From contig NZ_MXPU01000003.1 in assembly GCF_002204185.1 (NCBI RefSeq), positions 124,001 to 188,000 of the forward strand: a stretch of DNA of 64,000 bases, read 5' to 3'. Each line of letters begins with the position of its first letter. The stretch's first letter is position 1. The notes under the pieces are model-generated. The model was not told where the DNA came from, made no database searches, and was given only the letters and a program-made list of their open reading frames with translations. The DNA comes from Rhizobium esperanzae (GTDB lineage: Bacteria; Pseudomonadota; Alphaproteobacteria; Rhizobiales; Rhizobiaceae). Below, in pieces: positions 1 to 8,195 of this stretch. A program made the translations under genes and the position numbers.

Positions 1-215
1 GTCACGTCGGGCCGGTCGGCATAGAGGCGGCGGATCGGCCAGGCGATTTCCGAGGTGGAGAGAATGGTCGTCGCCACCTGATAAAGCAGCGGCTGGAAGA
101 GATGATGGTTGCGCCTGTCGACGAGCGTGATCTTCACGCCTGCGCCCTTCAATCCGTTGACGAGCTGCAGCCCGCCGAAACCGCCGCCGACAACGACGAC
201 GTGATGATCGCTCAT
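1..215 (-). CDS. ndh: Type II NADH dehydrogenase-like FAD oxidoreductase, N-terminal part
   Basis: The first 71 codons of a minus-strand gene that runs off the left edge. The N-terminus is a Rossmann FAD-binding fold: a hydrophobic beta strand, then GGGFGG at residues 10-15, then LVDRRNHHLFQPLLYQVAT at about 31-49, the run typical of single-subunit NDH-2 enzymes. These membrane-associated proteins oxidise NADH and reduce quinone without pumping protons. Only the FAD half-site is visible, so substrate choice (NADH, NADPH or sulfide) cannot be decided. The ATG start at 215 is supported by the conserved hydrophobic strand beginning right after it. Confidence 0.8.
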   Translation of the reverse strand, partial: MSDHHVVVVGGGFGGLQLVNGLKGAGVKITLVDRRNHHLFQPLLYQVATTILSTSEIAWPIRRLYADRPDV

Positions 216-485
216 GCCCTGCCCCTTCTGCGCCATTTTGCTGAAAGCCAATGTGGGCTTCGGCGCAAAGGTTGCAACTGCCGTTTTGGAATGCCTCCCC
301 TGCACCGATCGCAGTCGACAGAGCGTGTCGCGCAAAATTGCGCCTGCAGCCCAAGCACGCGAAGCTTGCGGAGCGGAAATCACGCAAAGTTATTACTGCC
401 CAGACTGGGCCTCAGCCGCCGTCCGAGCGGGATCATCACGTTGGTCGGCCTGAACCAGTTCACGGCGCCGATGCGCAAGTGCCGA

Positions 486-1013
486 TCAATAGGGACTGAT
501 GCACTGGCGACGGGGTCCATAATAGGGCTGGAAGGTATTATCGAAAGCCCTATACGAACGATAACGCGCGTAGCACCAGCTCACATGGCTGCCGCCCCGC
601 CCGTAATAGACGGTCGATGCGTAGTTCCGATAGGGCGGAGCATAATACCGGCCATAGTAGCGGTACGGCGGCCCATAATATCGGTAAGGCGAGCCATAAT
701 ACCGGTAAGGCGAGCCGTAATAGCGGTAGGGTGAGTCGTAATAACCGTAAGGCGACCCGTAATAGCGGTAAGGCGAGCCGTAATAGGGCTGTGACAATGC
801 GCTGCCAATGATGGTGCCGACGGCTAGACCGCCTAAGGCCCAGCCCAAGTTATCTCGTCGATGATGTCCGCCTCGGCCACGCCATCGTACTTGCTCTATC
901 TGCTGCTGCTGTGCCTCGATCTTGGGTGGGTTGATAACCGGAAACGCCTGAGCGGGCGTGATGCCAGGGGCACCTATGATCAAGCATAACGCGGCGACGG
1001 TTAGCTTTCTCAT
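486..1013 (-). CDS. BA14K family exported protein, Tyr-rich repeats
   Basis: A 175-residue protein with a cleavable signal peptide (residues 1-23, ending AQA), a Gln/Arg-rich stretch, a glycine-rich hydrophobic segment at about 57-72 (GWALGGLAVGTIIG), a tandem repeat of seven residues (YYGSPYR and variants, about 77-124), and a C-terminal BA14K-type module at about 145-175 (SWCYARYRSYRAFDNTF, then a Tyr/Pro/Arg end with a second Cys). BA14K proteins are small rhizobial/Brucella envelope proteins named for a Brucella immunoreactive lectin-like antigen. The SD (AGGAGAAC) lies just upstream of the ATG. A GGAAC-N16-CGTT promoter lies 60 bases upstream, suggesting general-stress control. Function is otherwise unknown. 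Confidence 0.75.
   Translation of the reverse strand: MRKLTVAALCLIIGAPGITPAQAFPVINPPKIEAQQQQIEQVRWRGRGGHHRRDNLGWALGGLAVGTIIGSALSQPYYGSPYRYYGSPYGYYDSPYRYYGSPYRYYGSPYRYYGPPYRYYGRYYAPPYRNYASTVYYGRGGSHVSWCYARYRSYRAFDNTFQPYYGPRRQCISPY
642..785. repeat. 21-bp tandem repeat inside the BA14K gene
   Basis: About seven imperfect copies of a 21-bp unit encoding YYGSPYR-like heptads. Copies differ by a few bases, and GPP, YDS and GRY variants occur. Such an array is prone to slippage, so repeat number probably varies between strains. Confidence 0.75.
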
Positions 1014-1075
1014 GACTGTTCTCCTCTATCCTCCAACTGGAGGAAATATCCTCCCCTCCTCCTGAACTAAAGGTG

Positions 1076-1100
1076 AACGCAATATGTCGAAAAACGTTCC
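1076..1100 (-). promoter_or_regulatory. Candidate EcfG (RpoE2-type) promoter for the BA14K gene
   Basis: On the minus strand the sequence reads GGAAC, 16 bases, CGTT. This matches the published alphaproteobacterial general stress sigma factor consensus (GGAAC-N16/17-cGTT). It sits 63 bases upstream of the BA14K start codon. The match is seen directly; activity is inference. Confidence 0.6.
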
Positions 1101-1254
1101 GTAGCGAGACAAATGAATCGCTATCGCCGGCGCTGGAGATTATCGGCTCCGCGTGCAATCGTGTGGGCGCCCGGATCAGAGAAGTTTTCCCCCAGCATGA
1201 AAAAGCGACGAATATCTCCGTCGTTCATACTGCCATGCCTCGGCACATGACTGT

Positions 1255-1719
1255 TCATCGGACGTAGCCCACGGGTATCGCCATTCCATGCTTCAACTCT
1301 TCCATCGAGATCGAAGCCGAGACGTCGAAGAGTTCCAGCTTGCGCACGATCTGCTTGTAGATGACATCGTAATGCTCGACGCGCGGCAGCACGATTTTCA
1401 GGATGTAATCGTGGTTGCCGGTCAACCGGTGCGCCTCGACGATCTCGGGAATATCGCTGATGATCCTGCGAAAACTCTCCGTCTACTCGTCCGAATGATG
1501 GGCTGTCTTGACCAGCGCAAAGACTGTCGTCGGCACGCCCATCCTTTCGCGGTCGAGAACGACGATGCGCCTGGCGATATAGCCGGTCTCCTCCAGTCGC
1601 TGGATGCGCCGCGAACAGGCCGAGACCGAAAGCGCCACACGTTTGGCCAGATCGGTCACGGATATGCCAGCATCCTTCTGCAGCATGTCGAGAATACGTC
1701 TGTCGCGATCGTCCAGCAT
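1255..1719 (-). pseudogene. Lrp/AsnC family regulator interrupted by an in-frame TAG
   Basis: Reading from ATG at 1719, the first 78 codons encode an AsnC-type HTH (LDDRDRRILDMLQKDAGIS, then DLAKRVALSVSACSRRIQRL) and the start of the effector domain. A TAG at 1485-1483 then stops it. In the same frame beyond the stop, translation continues with normal Lrp sequence (ESFRRIISDIPEI, HRLTGNHDYILKIVLPRV, ISMEELKHGMAIPVGY) to a TGA at 1257-1255, about 154 codons in all, the usual family length. The stop replaces a position that is commonly Trp, so TGG to TAG is the simplest explanation. It is divergent from the racemase gene it would be expected to regulate. A sequencing error is the main alternative. 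Confidence 0.8.
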
Positions 1720-1872
1720 GTGCGTGAAGTCAACCCTGCGCCTTGAACTTGCGCAATCTTACCACACCACGCAAAATGGTGGCACAAATTCCGCGTGAAG
1801 AACAAATAATGCAAACATGCCGCGCCGGAAATACGGCATGATTTTCGAAACTCGAAATGGGAGCATAAAGAG

Positions 1873-2592
1873 ATGGAAACGATCGGCCTGATCGGCGGCA
1901 TGAGTTTCGAAAGTTCGGCGATCTATTATCGCCTTGTGAACGAGATGGTACGCGCCCGCAAGGGCGGCCTCGCCTCGGCCGAGATCATCCTGCACTCGGT
2001 CAATTTCGAAGAGATCGTCGCCCTGCAGAAGGCCGGCAACTGGGCTGGCGCCGCCCGCCGCCTCGGCGATGTTGCCGAACGTCTTCAGGCTGGCGGCGCC
2101 AGCTGCGTGCTCATCTGCACCAACACCATGCACCTGATCGCCGAGGAGGTCGCGGCAGGGATTTCCGTGCCGCTGATCCACATCATCGACGAGACGGCGA
2201 AATCGCTGCATGCCGCCGGCCGCAAGCGCCCGCTGCTGCTCGCCACCCGCTACACGATGGAGCACGGCTTCTACGCCGAACGCATGAAGAGCCTCGGCCT
2301 CGACATCATCGTGCCCGACGCCGCCGACCGTACCACCGTGCACGACATCATTTTCAACGAGCTCTGCGCCGGCCGGGTCCACGACCGCTCGCGTGAGAAA
2401 CTGATCGATATCATCGACCGCGCCATGGAAAACGGCGCCGACAGCATTATCCTCGGCTGCACCGAGATCTGCCTGATCCTTGATCCCGATCGCCTGCCGC
2501 TGCCGGGCTTCGACACGACTGTGATCCATGCCCGGGCTGCAGTCGAATTCGCCCTTGGGGCCGAGGAAGACGTGAAAGAGGAAGCAGCCTGA
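1873..2592 (+). CDS. Aspartate/glutamate racemase family protein
   Basis: A 239-residue protein of the cofactor-independent Asp/Glu/hydantoin racemase fold. The two catalytic Cys are in place: CTNTM with Cys82 and GCTE with Cys196, one from each half of the pseudo-symmetric enzyme. The N-terminus IGLIGGMSFESSAIYY is typical of the aspartate racemase (YgeA/RacX) branch. It probably interconverts L- and D-forms of an acidic amino acid in the cytoplasm; the substrate is not determined by sequence. It is divergent from the broken Lrp/AsnC regulator, a common regulator-target arrangement. Confidence 0.85.
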   Translation: METIGLIGGMSFESSAIYYRLVNEMVRARKGGLASAEIILHSVNFEEIVALQKAGNWAGAARRLGDVAERLQAGGASCVLICTNTMHLIAEEVAAGISVPLIHIIDETAKSLHAAGRKRPLLLATRYTMEHGFYAERMKSLGLDIIVPDAADRTTVHDIIFNELCAGRVHDRSREKLIDIIDRAMENGADSIILGCTEICLILDPDRLPLPGFDTTVIHARAAVEFALGAEEDVKEEAA

Positions 2593-2694
2593 CGTGGACG
2601 ACAATTTAGTTGACTCAGTCAAATAAATGCATGACAAAGGTCTTCATAGGGAGACTTTTGTCAGTGCGTTGACACAGTCGGCCAACCCTTCCTT

Positions 2695-2782
2695 CGTCAT
2701 GCCCGGGCTTGTCCCGAGCATCTGCTTCCGGTCGATAGGGCAGCAGATCCTCGGCACAAGGCAGCACAAGGCCGAGATGACG
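2695..2782. repeat. Palindromic intergenic mosaic element (RIME-like)
   Basis: A nested palindrome in the gap before the MarR-GNAT gene. The outer arms are CGTCAT (2695-2700) and ATGACG (2777-2782); the inner arms are ATCTGC (2720-2725) and GCAGAT (2743-2748), with further pairing around CCCGGGCTTGTCCCGAG. The wording is that of the dispersed palindromes found between genes in Rhizobium chromosomes. Copy number elsewhere cannot be checked here. Confidence 0.55.
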
Positions 2783-2837
2783 GCGAGCGAGGAGCGGGTC
2801 TTGTCGGCAAATTGCGAGATCTCCCCTGGAGATCACC

Positions 2838-3755
2838 ATGTCCGACATCGCCCTCATCGAAACCGCCCGCGACTTCAACCGCTTCTACACGAATTTCCTC
2901 GGCCTCCTGAACAAGGCCTATCTCGACTCGCCGTACACGCTGACGGACGCTCGCATCCTCTTCGAAATCGGATCTCATACGGGCGTCAGCGCCACCGCGC
3001 TCGCCCGCGACCTGCATCTCGACCCGGCCTATCTTAGCCGCATCCTCAAGCGTTTCCGCGCCGAAGGACTGATCGAGACCAGCCCCGACCCGGCCGATCT
3101 GCGCAGCCAGATCATCCATGTCACCGATCAGGGACGAGAAGAGTTCGAGGAACTCGGACGGCGCGCCAATGCGCAGATCGCCGCCCGTTTCGACACGCTC
3201 GCAACCGGCGAGCCGCAGGCGGTCGTCTCGGCCATGAACACGATCCGAGCTTTGCTAGACCCGGCCGCGAAGCCCGCGCCGGCGATCATCCGCGCCCATC
3301 GCGCCGGCGATATCGGCTGGATCGTCGAAAGCCAGAGCCGCTTCTATACCGAGGAATATGGCTGGGACCTGCGCTTCGAGGCGCTGGTCGCCGAAGTCGC
3401 CGGAAAGTTCCTCGCCAATTTCGATCCCGAGAAGGAATATTGCTGGATCGCCGAGCGCGGCGCTGTCAATGTCGGCTCGGTCCTCGTCACCAACGGCGGC
3501 GACGGCATTGCCAAACTGCGCCTGCTCTATGTCGACAAATCAGCCCGCGGCCGCGGACTCGGCAAGCTGCTGGTCGACGAATGCATCCGCTTTGCCAAAC
3601 AGAAGGGCTATCGCCAGCTTTCGCTCTGGACCAATGACATGCTGGAGGCGGCCCGCGGCATCTACATCAAAGCAGGCTTCCGCCTTGTCTCCGAGGAGAG
3701 ACATAAGTTGTTCGGCCCCGAGGCGAATGGCCAGACCTGGGTGCTCGATCTCTGA
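2838..3755 (+). CDS. MarR-type HTH / GNAT acetyltransferase fusion
   Basis: A 305-residue two-domain protein. Residues about 10-140 form a MarR winged helix (SATALARDLHLDPAYLSRIL as recognition region, then a DPADLRSQIIHVT wing). Residues about 150-305 form a GNAT domain with the acetyl-CoA pyrophosphate loop RGRGLG at 237-242 and the typical end WTNDMLEAARGIYIKAGF. The fusion is a recurring family in proteobacteria; it may couple acetylation of a small molecule to transcription control, but neither substrate nor target is known. The ATG follows CCTGGAGATCACC. It is separated by 60 bases from the TetR gene and may be transcribed with it. Confidence 0.85.
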   Translation: MSDIALIETARDFNRFYTNFLGLLNKAYLDSPYTLTDARILFEIGSHTGVSATALARDLHLDPAYLSRILKRFRAEGLIETSPDPADLRSQIIHVTDQGREEFEELGRRANAQIAARFDTLATGEPQAVVSAMNTIRALLDPAAKPAPAIIRAHRAGDIGWIVESQSRFYTEEYGWDLRFEALVAEVAGKFLANFDPEKEYCWIAERGAVNVGSVLVTNGGDGIAKLRLLYVDKSARGRGLGKLLVDECIRFAKQKGYRQLSLWTNDMLEAARGIYIKAGFRLVSEERHKLFGPEANGQTWVLDL

Positions 3756-3800
3756 ATTTGCTGCATCGCAGAAATTCCGCTTGATTTGGAAACGATCATT

Positions 3801-3812
3801 CCCTAATTAGGG
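3801..3812. promoter_or_regulatory. 12-bp perfect palindrome, candidate TetR operator
   Basis: CCCTAATTAGGG ends three bases before the TetR start codon and overlaps its ribosome-binding region (AGGGG). Position and symmetry suggest autoregulation by the downstream TetR protein. I see no second copy before the MFS gene. Confidence 0.35.
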
Positions 3813-3815
3813 GCC

Positions 3816-4439
3816 ATGACCGTTGCCAATCTCACAACAGATCAAAAAAACCGCAGCCGCGGCCGTCCGCGCGAATTCGATATGGAGGCGGCCCTCGATG
3901 CGGCCCTGCGGGTATTTTCCGAGCGCGGATACCACGCCACCTCGATCAGCGAGTTGGCCGAGGCGATGGGCCTTGCCTCGGGCAGCATCTACAAGGCGTT
4001 CAAGGACAAGCGCGGCATCTTCGTCGCCGCCTTTGCCCGCTATCGCAAGCGCGGCCGGCGGCGCCTGGAAGCAATGATCGCGTCGGCCGAAACTGGCCGC
4101 GAAAAGGTCTTTCAGATGGTGATGTATTATACGGAGCTCTCGCATGGCGAGGCCGGCCGCAAAGGCTGTCTCGTCGTCGGCGGCGCCAATGACTTCGCCT
4201 TGCTTGACGATGAAACTGCCGCCCATGTCGTCACTGCCTTTGCCGCCGACGAGAAGCTGATGGCCGATCTCATCCGCGTCGGCCACGCCGACGGCACCAT
4301 CCCGAAGAGGGTGGACCCTGATGCCGCCGCCCTCGCCTTTCTCTGCTTTACCAAGGGCTTGCGCGTCATCGGCAAAACAGGACGCAGCAGGCAGGAGATG
4401 GTCGCCGCAGCCGAAGCGACGATGAAGCTCGTGACCTGA
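3816..4439 (+). CDS. TetR family transcriptional regulator
   Basis: A 207-residue protein with an N-terminal TetR HTH (about residues 20-70: ALRVFSERGYHATSISELAE, then GLASGSIYKAFKDKRGIF) and a ligand domain containing the CLVVGGAND segment seen in the AcrR/RutR-like group. It probably represses the MFS exporter that follows 108 bases downstream in the same direction. Ligand unknown. A perfect palindrome overlaps its ribosome-binding site. Confidence 0.85.
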   Translation: MTVANLTTDQKNRSRGRPREFDMEAALDAALRVFSERGYHATSISELAEAMGLASGSIYKAFKDKRGIFVAAFARYRKRGRRRLEAMIASAETGREKVFQMVMYYTELSHGEAGRKGCLVVGGANDFALLDDETAAHVVTAFAADEKLMADLIRVGHADGTIPKRVDPDAAALAFLCFTKGLRVIGKTGRSRQEMVAAAEATMKLVT

Positions 4440-4547
4440 ACGGGTGCGCCCGGACGATCGAAATAGCGGCATCTGGTCAAGGATCGGGTGGCCGCAGTCA
4501 GCATTCTTGCATTTAATTCTCATAATCTTTGAATACCGGAGTTTCTG

Positions 4548-5762
4548 ATGAGCATTTCAGCCACCACGCCGGACAAGGTCATTCCACGAGCGCTGTCCCC
4601 CTGGCTCACCTTCCTTTTTGCCGCCGCCTGTGGGCTGGTGGCCGCCAATCTCTATTACGGCCAGCCGCTTGCCGGCCCGATCAGCGCCGATCTCGGCTTC
4701 TCCCCCGCCGCAACCGGCCTGATCGTCACGCTGACGCAGATCGGCTACGGCCTCGGCCTGCTGCTGATCGTGCCGCTCGGCGACCTCACGGAAAACCGCC
4801 GGCTGGTGCTGCTGCTAATCGCCGTCTCTGCCGTGGCGCTGATCGGTGCCGCACTGTCGACGACGCCTGCGATGTTCCTTACCGCCTCGCTCTCCATCGG
4901 CCTCGCCTCGGTGGCCGTTCAGGTGTTGGTTCCCTTTGCCGCCAACATGGCGCCGGATGCGACGCGCGGCCAGGTCGTCGGCAATGTCATGAGTGGCCTG
5001 CTCTGCGGCATCATGCTGGCGCGGCCCTTCGCGAGCTTCGTTGCCGAGGCCTCCTCCTGGCACATGGTCTATTATGTCACGGCTGCACTGATGCTCGTGC
5101 TCGCCATCGTGCTTCGCGCCAACCTGCCGGTCCGCGTGCCGAAAACGAAGCTCGGCTATGGCGAACTGCTCGGCTCCATGGGGCATCTGGCGCTGACTTC
5201 GCGCGTGCTGCAGCGCCGCGCCCTTTACCAGGCCGGCATGTTCGGCGCCTTCAGCCTTTTCTGGACGACGACGCCGCTGCTGCTCGCAAGCCCGGCCTTC
5301 GGCCTGACGCAGAACGGCATCGCCCTCTTCGCACTTGCCGGTGCGGCCGGCGCTGTCGCCTCGCCGATCGCCGGCCGGCTTGCCGACCGCGGCATGACGA
5401 AAATCGCCTCGACCATCGCCATGCTGCTCGGCATGGCCTCCTTCCTGATCAGCCATTTCGCAAGCGATGGCTCGCTCACCGCCCTGATCCTTCTGACCGT
5501 GGCGGCGATCTCGCTGGATTTCGGCGTGACGACCAATCTCGTCTGCGGCCAGCGCGCCATTTACGGCTTGAATCCGGAACACCGCAGCCGGCTGAACGGC
5601 CTCTTCATGGCCACCTTCTTTGCCGGCGGCGCGCTCGGCTCGGCGCTCGGCGGCTGGGCCTATGCGACCGGCGGCTGGACGATGACGGCCTGGATCGGCT
5701 TCGCCTTCCCGGCACTGGCCTTCCTTCTGTTCCTGACAGAAGGGCGCGGCAACAAAGCCTAG
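4548..5762 (+). CDS. MFS transporter (DHA1-type drug/sugar efflux)
   Basis: A 404-residue major facilitator with about twelve hydrophobic segments. The loop between helices 2 and 3 has the family motif [13 protein letters not shown]. The first helix region [20 protein letters not shown] matches the YnfM/AraJ-like exporter group. Expected to be an inner-membrane proton antiporter; substrate unknown. It follows a TetR regulator, and its stop codon overlaps the stop of the convergent HxlR gene by a few bases (5759-5762), leaving no room for a separate terminator. Confidence 0.85.
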   Translation: MSISATTPDKVIPRALSPWLTFLFAAACGLVAANLYYGQPLAGPISADLGFSPAATGLIVTLTQIGYGLGLLLIVPLGDLTENRRLVLLLIAVSAVALIGAALSTTPAMFLTASLSIGLASVAVQVLVPFAANMAPDATRGQVVGNVMSGLLCGIMLARPFASFVAEASSWHMVYYVTAALMLVLAIVLRANLPVRVPKTKLGYGELLGSMGHLALTSRVLQRRALYQAGMFGAFSLFWTTTPLLLASPAFGLTQNGIALFALAGAAGAVASPIAGRLADRGMTKIASTIAMLLGMASFLISHFASDGSLTALILLTVAAISLDFGVTTNLVCGQRAIYGLNPEHRSRLNGLFMATFFAGGALGSALGGWAYATGGWTMTAWIGFAFPALAFLLFLTEGRGNKA

Positions 5763-6175
5763 CTCTCTGCAGAATCGAAGCGCAAGCGGGCCTCACGAAC
5801 AGCCTCGTGGTTCGCTTCCGCCCAATTCAAGAGCTGCGACAGCGGCTGATAGAGCGAACGGCCGAGCTCGGTCATCGAATATTCGACGCTCGGCGGCTTG
5901 GTCGGGAACACTTCCCGATGGATGTAACCGTCCCTCTGCAGGTCGCGCAGCGTCTGCGTCAGCATGCGCTGCGAGATATCGGGGAGCATCCGCCGCAACT
6001 CGCCGAACCGGCAAGGCCGAGCCGCCAGCACCTCAAGCAGCAGCGTCGACCATTTGCCGCCGATATGCTGCATCATGTCCCTGACCGGGCAATTGGAAAA
6101 ATCGAGACCGGCGAGATCGATCTCGCGCCGCATACCCGGCACCCTGTTCTTCAGACTGAGGACCTTGCCGCTCAT
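5759..6175 (-). CDS. HxlR family transcriptional regulator
   Basis: A 138-residue single-domain winged-helix protein: [19 protein letters not shown] at about 30-48, then [28 protein letters not shown], the signature of the HxlR/YodB/YtfH group. A single Cys (Cys30) sits at the position used for thiol sensing in YodB-like members. It is divergent from a QorB-like quinone reductase, the same pairing as ytfH-ytfG in E. coli, so it probably represses that gene and responds to electrophiles or quinones. Two inverted repeats in the shared 122-bp intergenic region are candidate operators. Confidence 0.85.
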   Translation of the reverse strand: MSGKVLSLKNRVPGMRREIDLAGLDFSNCPVRDMMQHIGGKWSTLLLEVLAARPCRFGELRRMLPDISQRMLTQTLRDLQRDGYIHREVFPTKPPSVEYSMTELGRSLYQPLSQLLNWAEANHEAVREARLRFDSAES

Positions 6176-6181
6176 CTGCTG

Positions 6182-6197
6182 GTTCCCTTTTGGTAAC
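6182..6197. promoter_or_regulatory. Inverted repeat upstream of HxlR
   Basis: GTTCCC, TTTT, GGTAAC: arms match at five of six positions. It lies six bases from the HxlR start codon, over its ribosome-binding site, consistent with autoregulation. Confidence 0.3.
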
Positions 6198-6250
6198 GTA
6201 CAGCCGAAAAACTGCCTCCTTTACACCGCGAAGTCAATTCCTATTCTAGT

Positions 6251-6273
6251 GTTAGTCTCTTTTTGAGACCAAC
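6251..6273. promoter_or_regulatory. Inverted repeat upstream of the quinone reductase gene
   Basis: GTTAGTCTC, TTTTT, GAGACCAAC: nine-base arms with one mismatch, 24 bases before the qorB-like start codon. It is the best candidate HxlR operator for this gene. Confidence 0.4.
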
Positions 6274-6297
6274 GTCAAACGCAGAAGGAAATGACGT

Positions 6298-7206
6298 ATG
6301 AGCGAAACCATCCTGGTCACCGGCGCCGCCGGACAGCTCGGCCAGCGTGTCATCCACCATCTCATCGAGACCTATAAGGTCGCCCCCGCCAGGATTGTCG
6401 CGGCGACGCGTAGCCCGGAAAAGCTCGCTGAGCTGGCAAACAAGGGCGTCATCACCCGCAAGGCTGATTTCGATGATGCGGCCAGCCTGGAGAAGGCCTT
6501 CGCCGGCGTCGACCGGCTGCTGATCATCAGCACCGACGCGCTCGATACCCCCGGCAAGCGCCTCACCCAGCACAAGGCCGCCGTCGCTGCTGCCGTCAAG
6601 GCAGGCGTCAAGCACATTGCCTATACCTCGATGCCAGCCCCGGACGATTCGCTCGTCATCTTCGCGCCCGATCACCTCGGCAGCGAAAACGCCGTCAAGG
6701 CAAGCGGCATCGCCTATACGATCATCCGCAATGCCTGGTACCACGACAATTACTTGCACGGGATGCCGCACAACCTGCAGGGCGGCAAATGGTACAGCGC
6801 CACGGGCGACGGCAAGATCTCGACCATTGCGCGCGACGACTGCGCCCTGGCGATCGCAGCCGCCCTCGCCTCCGGCTCTTCCGAAAGCGCCACCTATACG
6901 CTGACCGGCACTGAACTGCTGACCAACCGGCAGGTCGCCGCCACCGTCTCCGAGGCCGCCGGCAAGCCGCTCGACGTCGTCGACGTCAATGACGAACAGC
7001 TCGGCCAGGGCATCCGCGGGGCCGGCCTCCCCGGCTTCATCGCTGACATGCTGGTCTCCGCCGACGCCAACATCCGCGCCGGCAAATTCGAGATCGTCAC
7101 CGAAGATTTCACCAAGCTGACGGGTAAACAGCCCCAGCCGCTGAAGGATTTCTTCGTGGCGCATAAGGCTGCATTGACGGCCGCTGGCAGCGCTGGGGGC
7201 CATTGA
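6298..7206 (+). CDS. NmrA-type SDR, NAD(P)H:quinone oxidoreductase (QorB-like)
   Basis: A 302-residue atypical short-chain dehydrogenase. The nucleotide-binding motif TGAAGQLG is at residues 8-15, followed by AATRSPEKL, where the Arg favours NADPH. Segments DRLLIISTDAL, HIAYTSMPAPDDS and YTIIRNAWYHDNY match the E. coli QorB (YtfG) subfamily, which reduces quinones with NADPH. It is a cytosolic protein without a signal peptide. SD GAAGGA precedes the ATG. Divergent from its likely HxlR repressor. Confidence 0.85.
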   Translation: MSETILVTGAAGQLGQRVIHHLIETYKVAPARIVAATRSPEKLAELANKGVITRKADFDDAASLEKAFAGVDRLLIISTDALDTPGKRLTQHKAAVAAAVKAGVKHIAYTSMPAPDDSLVIFAPDHLGSENAVKASGIAYTIIRNAWYHDNYLHGMPHNLQGGKWYSATGDGKISTIARDDCALAIAAALASGSSESATYTLTGTELLTNRQVAATVSEAAGKPLDVVDVNDEQLGQGIRGAGLPGFIADMLVSADANIRAGKFEIVTEDFTKLTGKQPQPLKDFFVAHKAALTAAGSAGGH

Positions 7207-7214
7207 GCCCTTCG

Positions 7215-7243
7215 CTTATCCCTGCACTTGCCGCAGGGATAAG
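7215..7243 (+). terminator. Stem-loop after the quinone reductase gene
   Basis: Perfect 11-bp stem, CTTATCCCTGC with GCAGGGATAAG, around the loop ACTTGCC, starting nine bases after the stop codon. No T-run follows, so it may be a transcript-stabilising hairpin or part of a dispersed repeat rather than a strict intrinsic terminator. Confidence 0.45.
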
Positions 7244-7311
7244 GGCCAGACTTTGAATGAGAAAAATCTCATTGCCGCAAAGGTGTCATTCACCGAGCAG
7301 ACGCGCCGTGG

Positions 7312-7342
7312 CTGGATTCCTGTGACAAGCACAGGAATCCAG
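7312..7342. repeat. 13-bp perfect inverted repeat (dispersed Rhizobium-type palindrome)
   Basis: CTGGATTCCTGTG, ACAAG, CACAGGAATCCAG. Perfect 13-bp arms in a gene-free gap between two convergent genes. This wording is common in intergenic palindromes of rhizobia, and it could also act as a bidirectional transcript end. Confidence 0.5.
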
Positions 7343-7442
7343 TGCGCCCAATGGGCGCGGCAGACGCAATATGCACCGTGTGTCTTACCGCCAGAACGTC
7401 GTGACTCGATCCCGCTCGAAGCGCTAAGAGCAACGACCGTCC

Positions 7443-8195
7443 TCAAACCTTCTGCCCACAAGCCGTGCAAAACCGCCGCACCGTTTCCGCCATGCCATAT
7501 TCCAGCGCATCGGCGGTCAGCCCATGGCCGATGGAAACTTCGGCAAGATCGGGAATGCGCTTCACCAGATCAGGCAGGTTTGCAACCGTCAGATCGTGCC
7601 CGGCATTGACGCCAAGACCGATCGCCAGCGCCGCGTCTGCAGTCTTTCCGAGCGCTTCGAGGATGGGAGCCGCCCGTTCGGGCGCGTCGTAGCAGCCGCC
7701 ATAGGGGCCGGTGTAAAGTTCGATCCGGTCGGCGCCGACCGCCTTGGCGATCTTGACCGCGTCCTCATCGCCGTCGCCGTCGGCAAAGAGCGAGACCCGG
7801 CATCCCATCTTTTTCAGGCGCGCGACGACGTCGGTGAGGAACGCTTGGTATTTGCGGAAGTCCCAGCCGTGATCGGAGGTCGCCTGGGAGGGATCGTCGG
7901 GCACTAGCGTCACCTGCTCGGGTGCGGCGCCGGCACAGAGTTCGAGGAATTCCTCTGTGGGATAACCCTCGATGTTGAACTCGGCCTTTGGGAATTCGTC
8001 GTCGATCAGGTTGCGGATGACGGGTAAGTCGGAAAATCTTATATGGCGCTGGTCGGGGCGCGGATGCACCGTCAGGCCGCTGGCGCCCGCGGCAAGGGCG
8101 ATTCGGCCGAGGGCTTCGACGCTCGGCCAGGGGAGATCGCGCCGGTTGCGCAGCATGGCGATGGCGTTGAGGTTCACGGAGAGCTTGGCTGGCAT
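7443..8195 (-). CDS. pdxJ: Pyridoxine 5'-phosphate synthase
   Basis: A 250-residue TIM-barrel enzyme that condenses 1-deoxyxylulose 5-phosphate with 3-amino-1-hydroxyacetone 1-phosphate to give pyridoxine 5'-phosphate, the last ring-forming step of the DXP-dependent vitamin B6 route. It starts with [16 protein letters not shown] and has [10 protein letters not shown] at the phosphate-handling loop, FNIEGYPT with the conserved catalytic Glu, [18 protein letters not shown], and the phosphate-binding end [15 protein letters not shown]. Length is normal. It is a monocistronic gene between two non-coding stretches. Confidence 0.95.
   Translation of the reverse strand: MPAKLSVNLNAIAMLRNRRDLPWPSVEALGRIALAAGASGLTVHPRPDQRHIRFSDLPVIRNLIDDEFPKAEFNIEGYPTEEFLELCAGAAPEQVTLVPDDPSQATSDHGWDFRKYQAFLTDVVARLKKMGCRVSLFADGDGDEDAVKIAKAVGADRIELYTGPYGGCYDAPERAAPILEALGKTADAALAIGLGVNAGHDLTVANLPDLVKRIPDLAEVSIGHGLTADALEYGMAETVRRFCTACGQKV

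Noticed and set aside
642..785. Repeat array read as a CRISPR-like or satellite structure
   Set aside because: The 21-bp units are contiguous, in frame, and encode the YYGSPYR heptads of the BA14K protein.
4529..6196. Plus-strand open frame of 555 codons across the MFS and HxlR genes
   Set aside because: It is the wrong frame of both genes; translation is Arg/Pro-rich without family signature.
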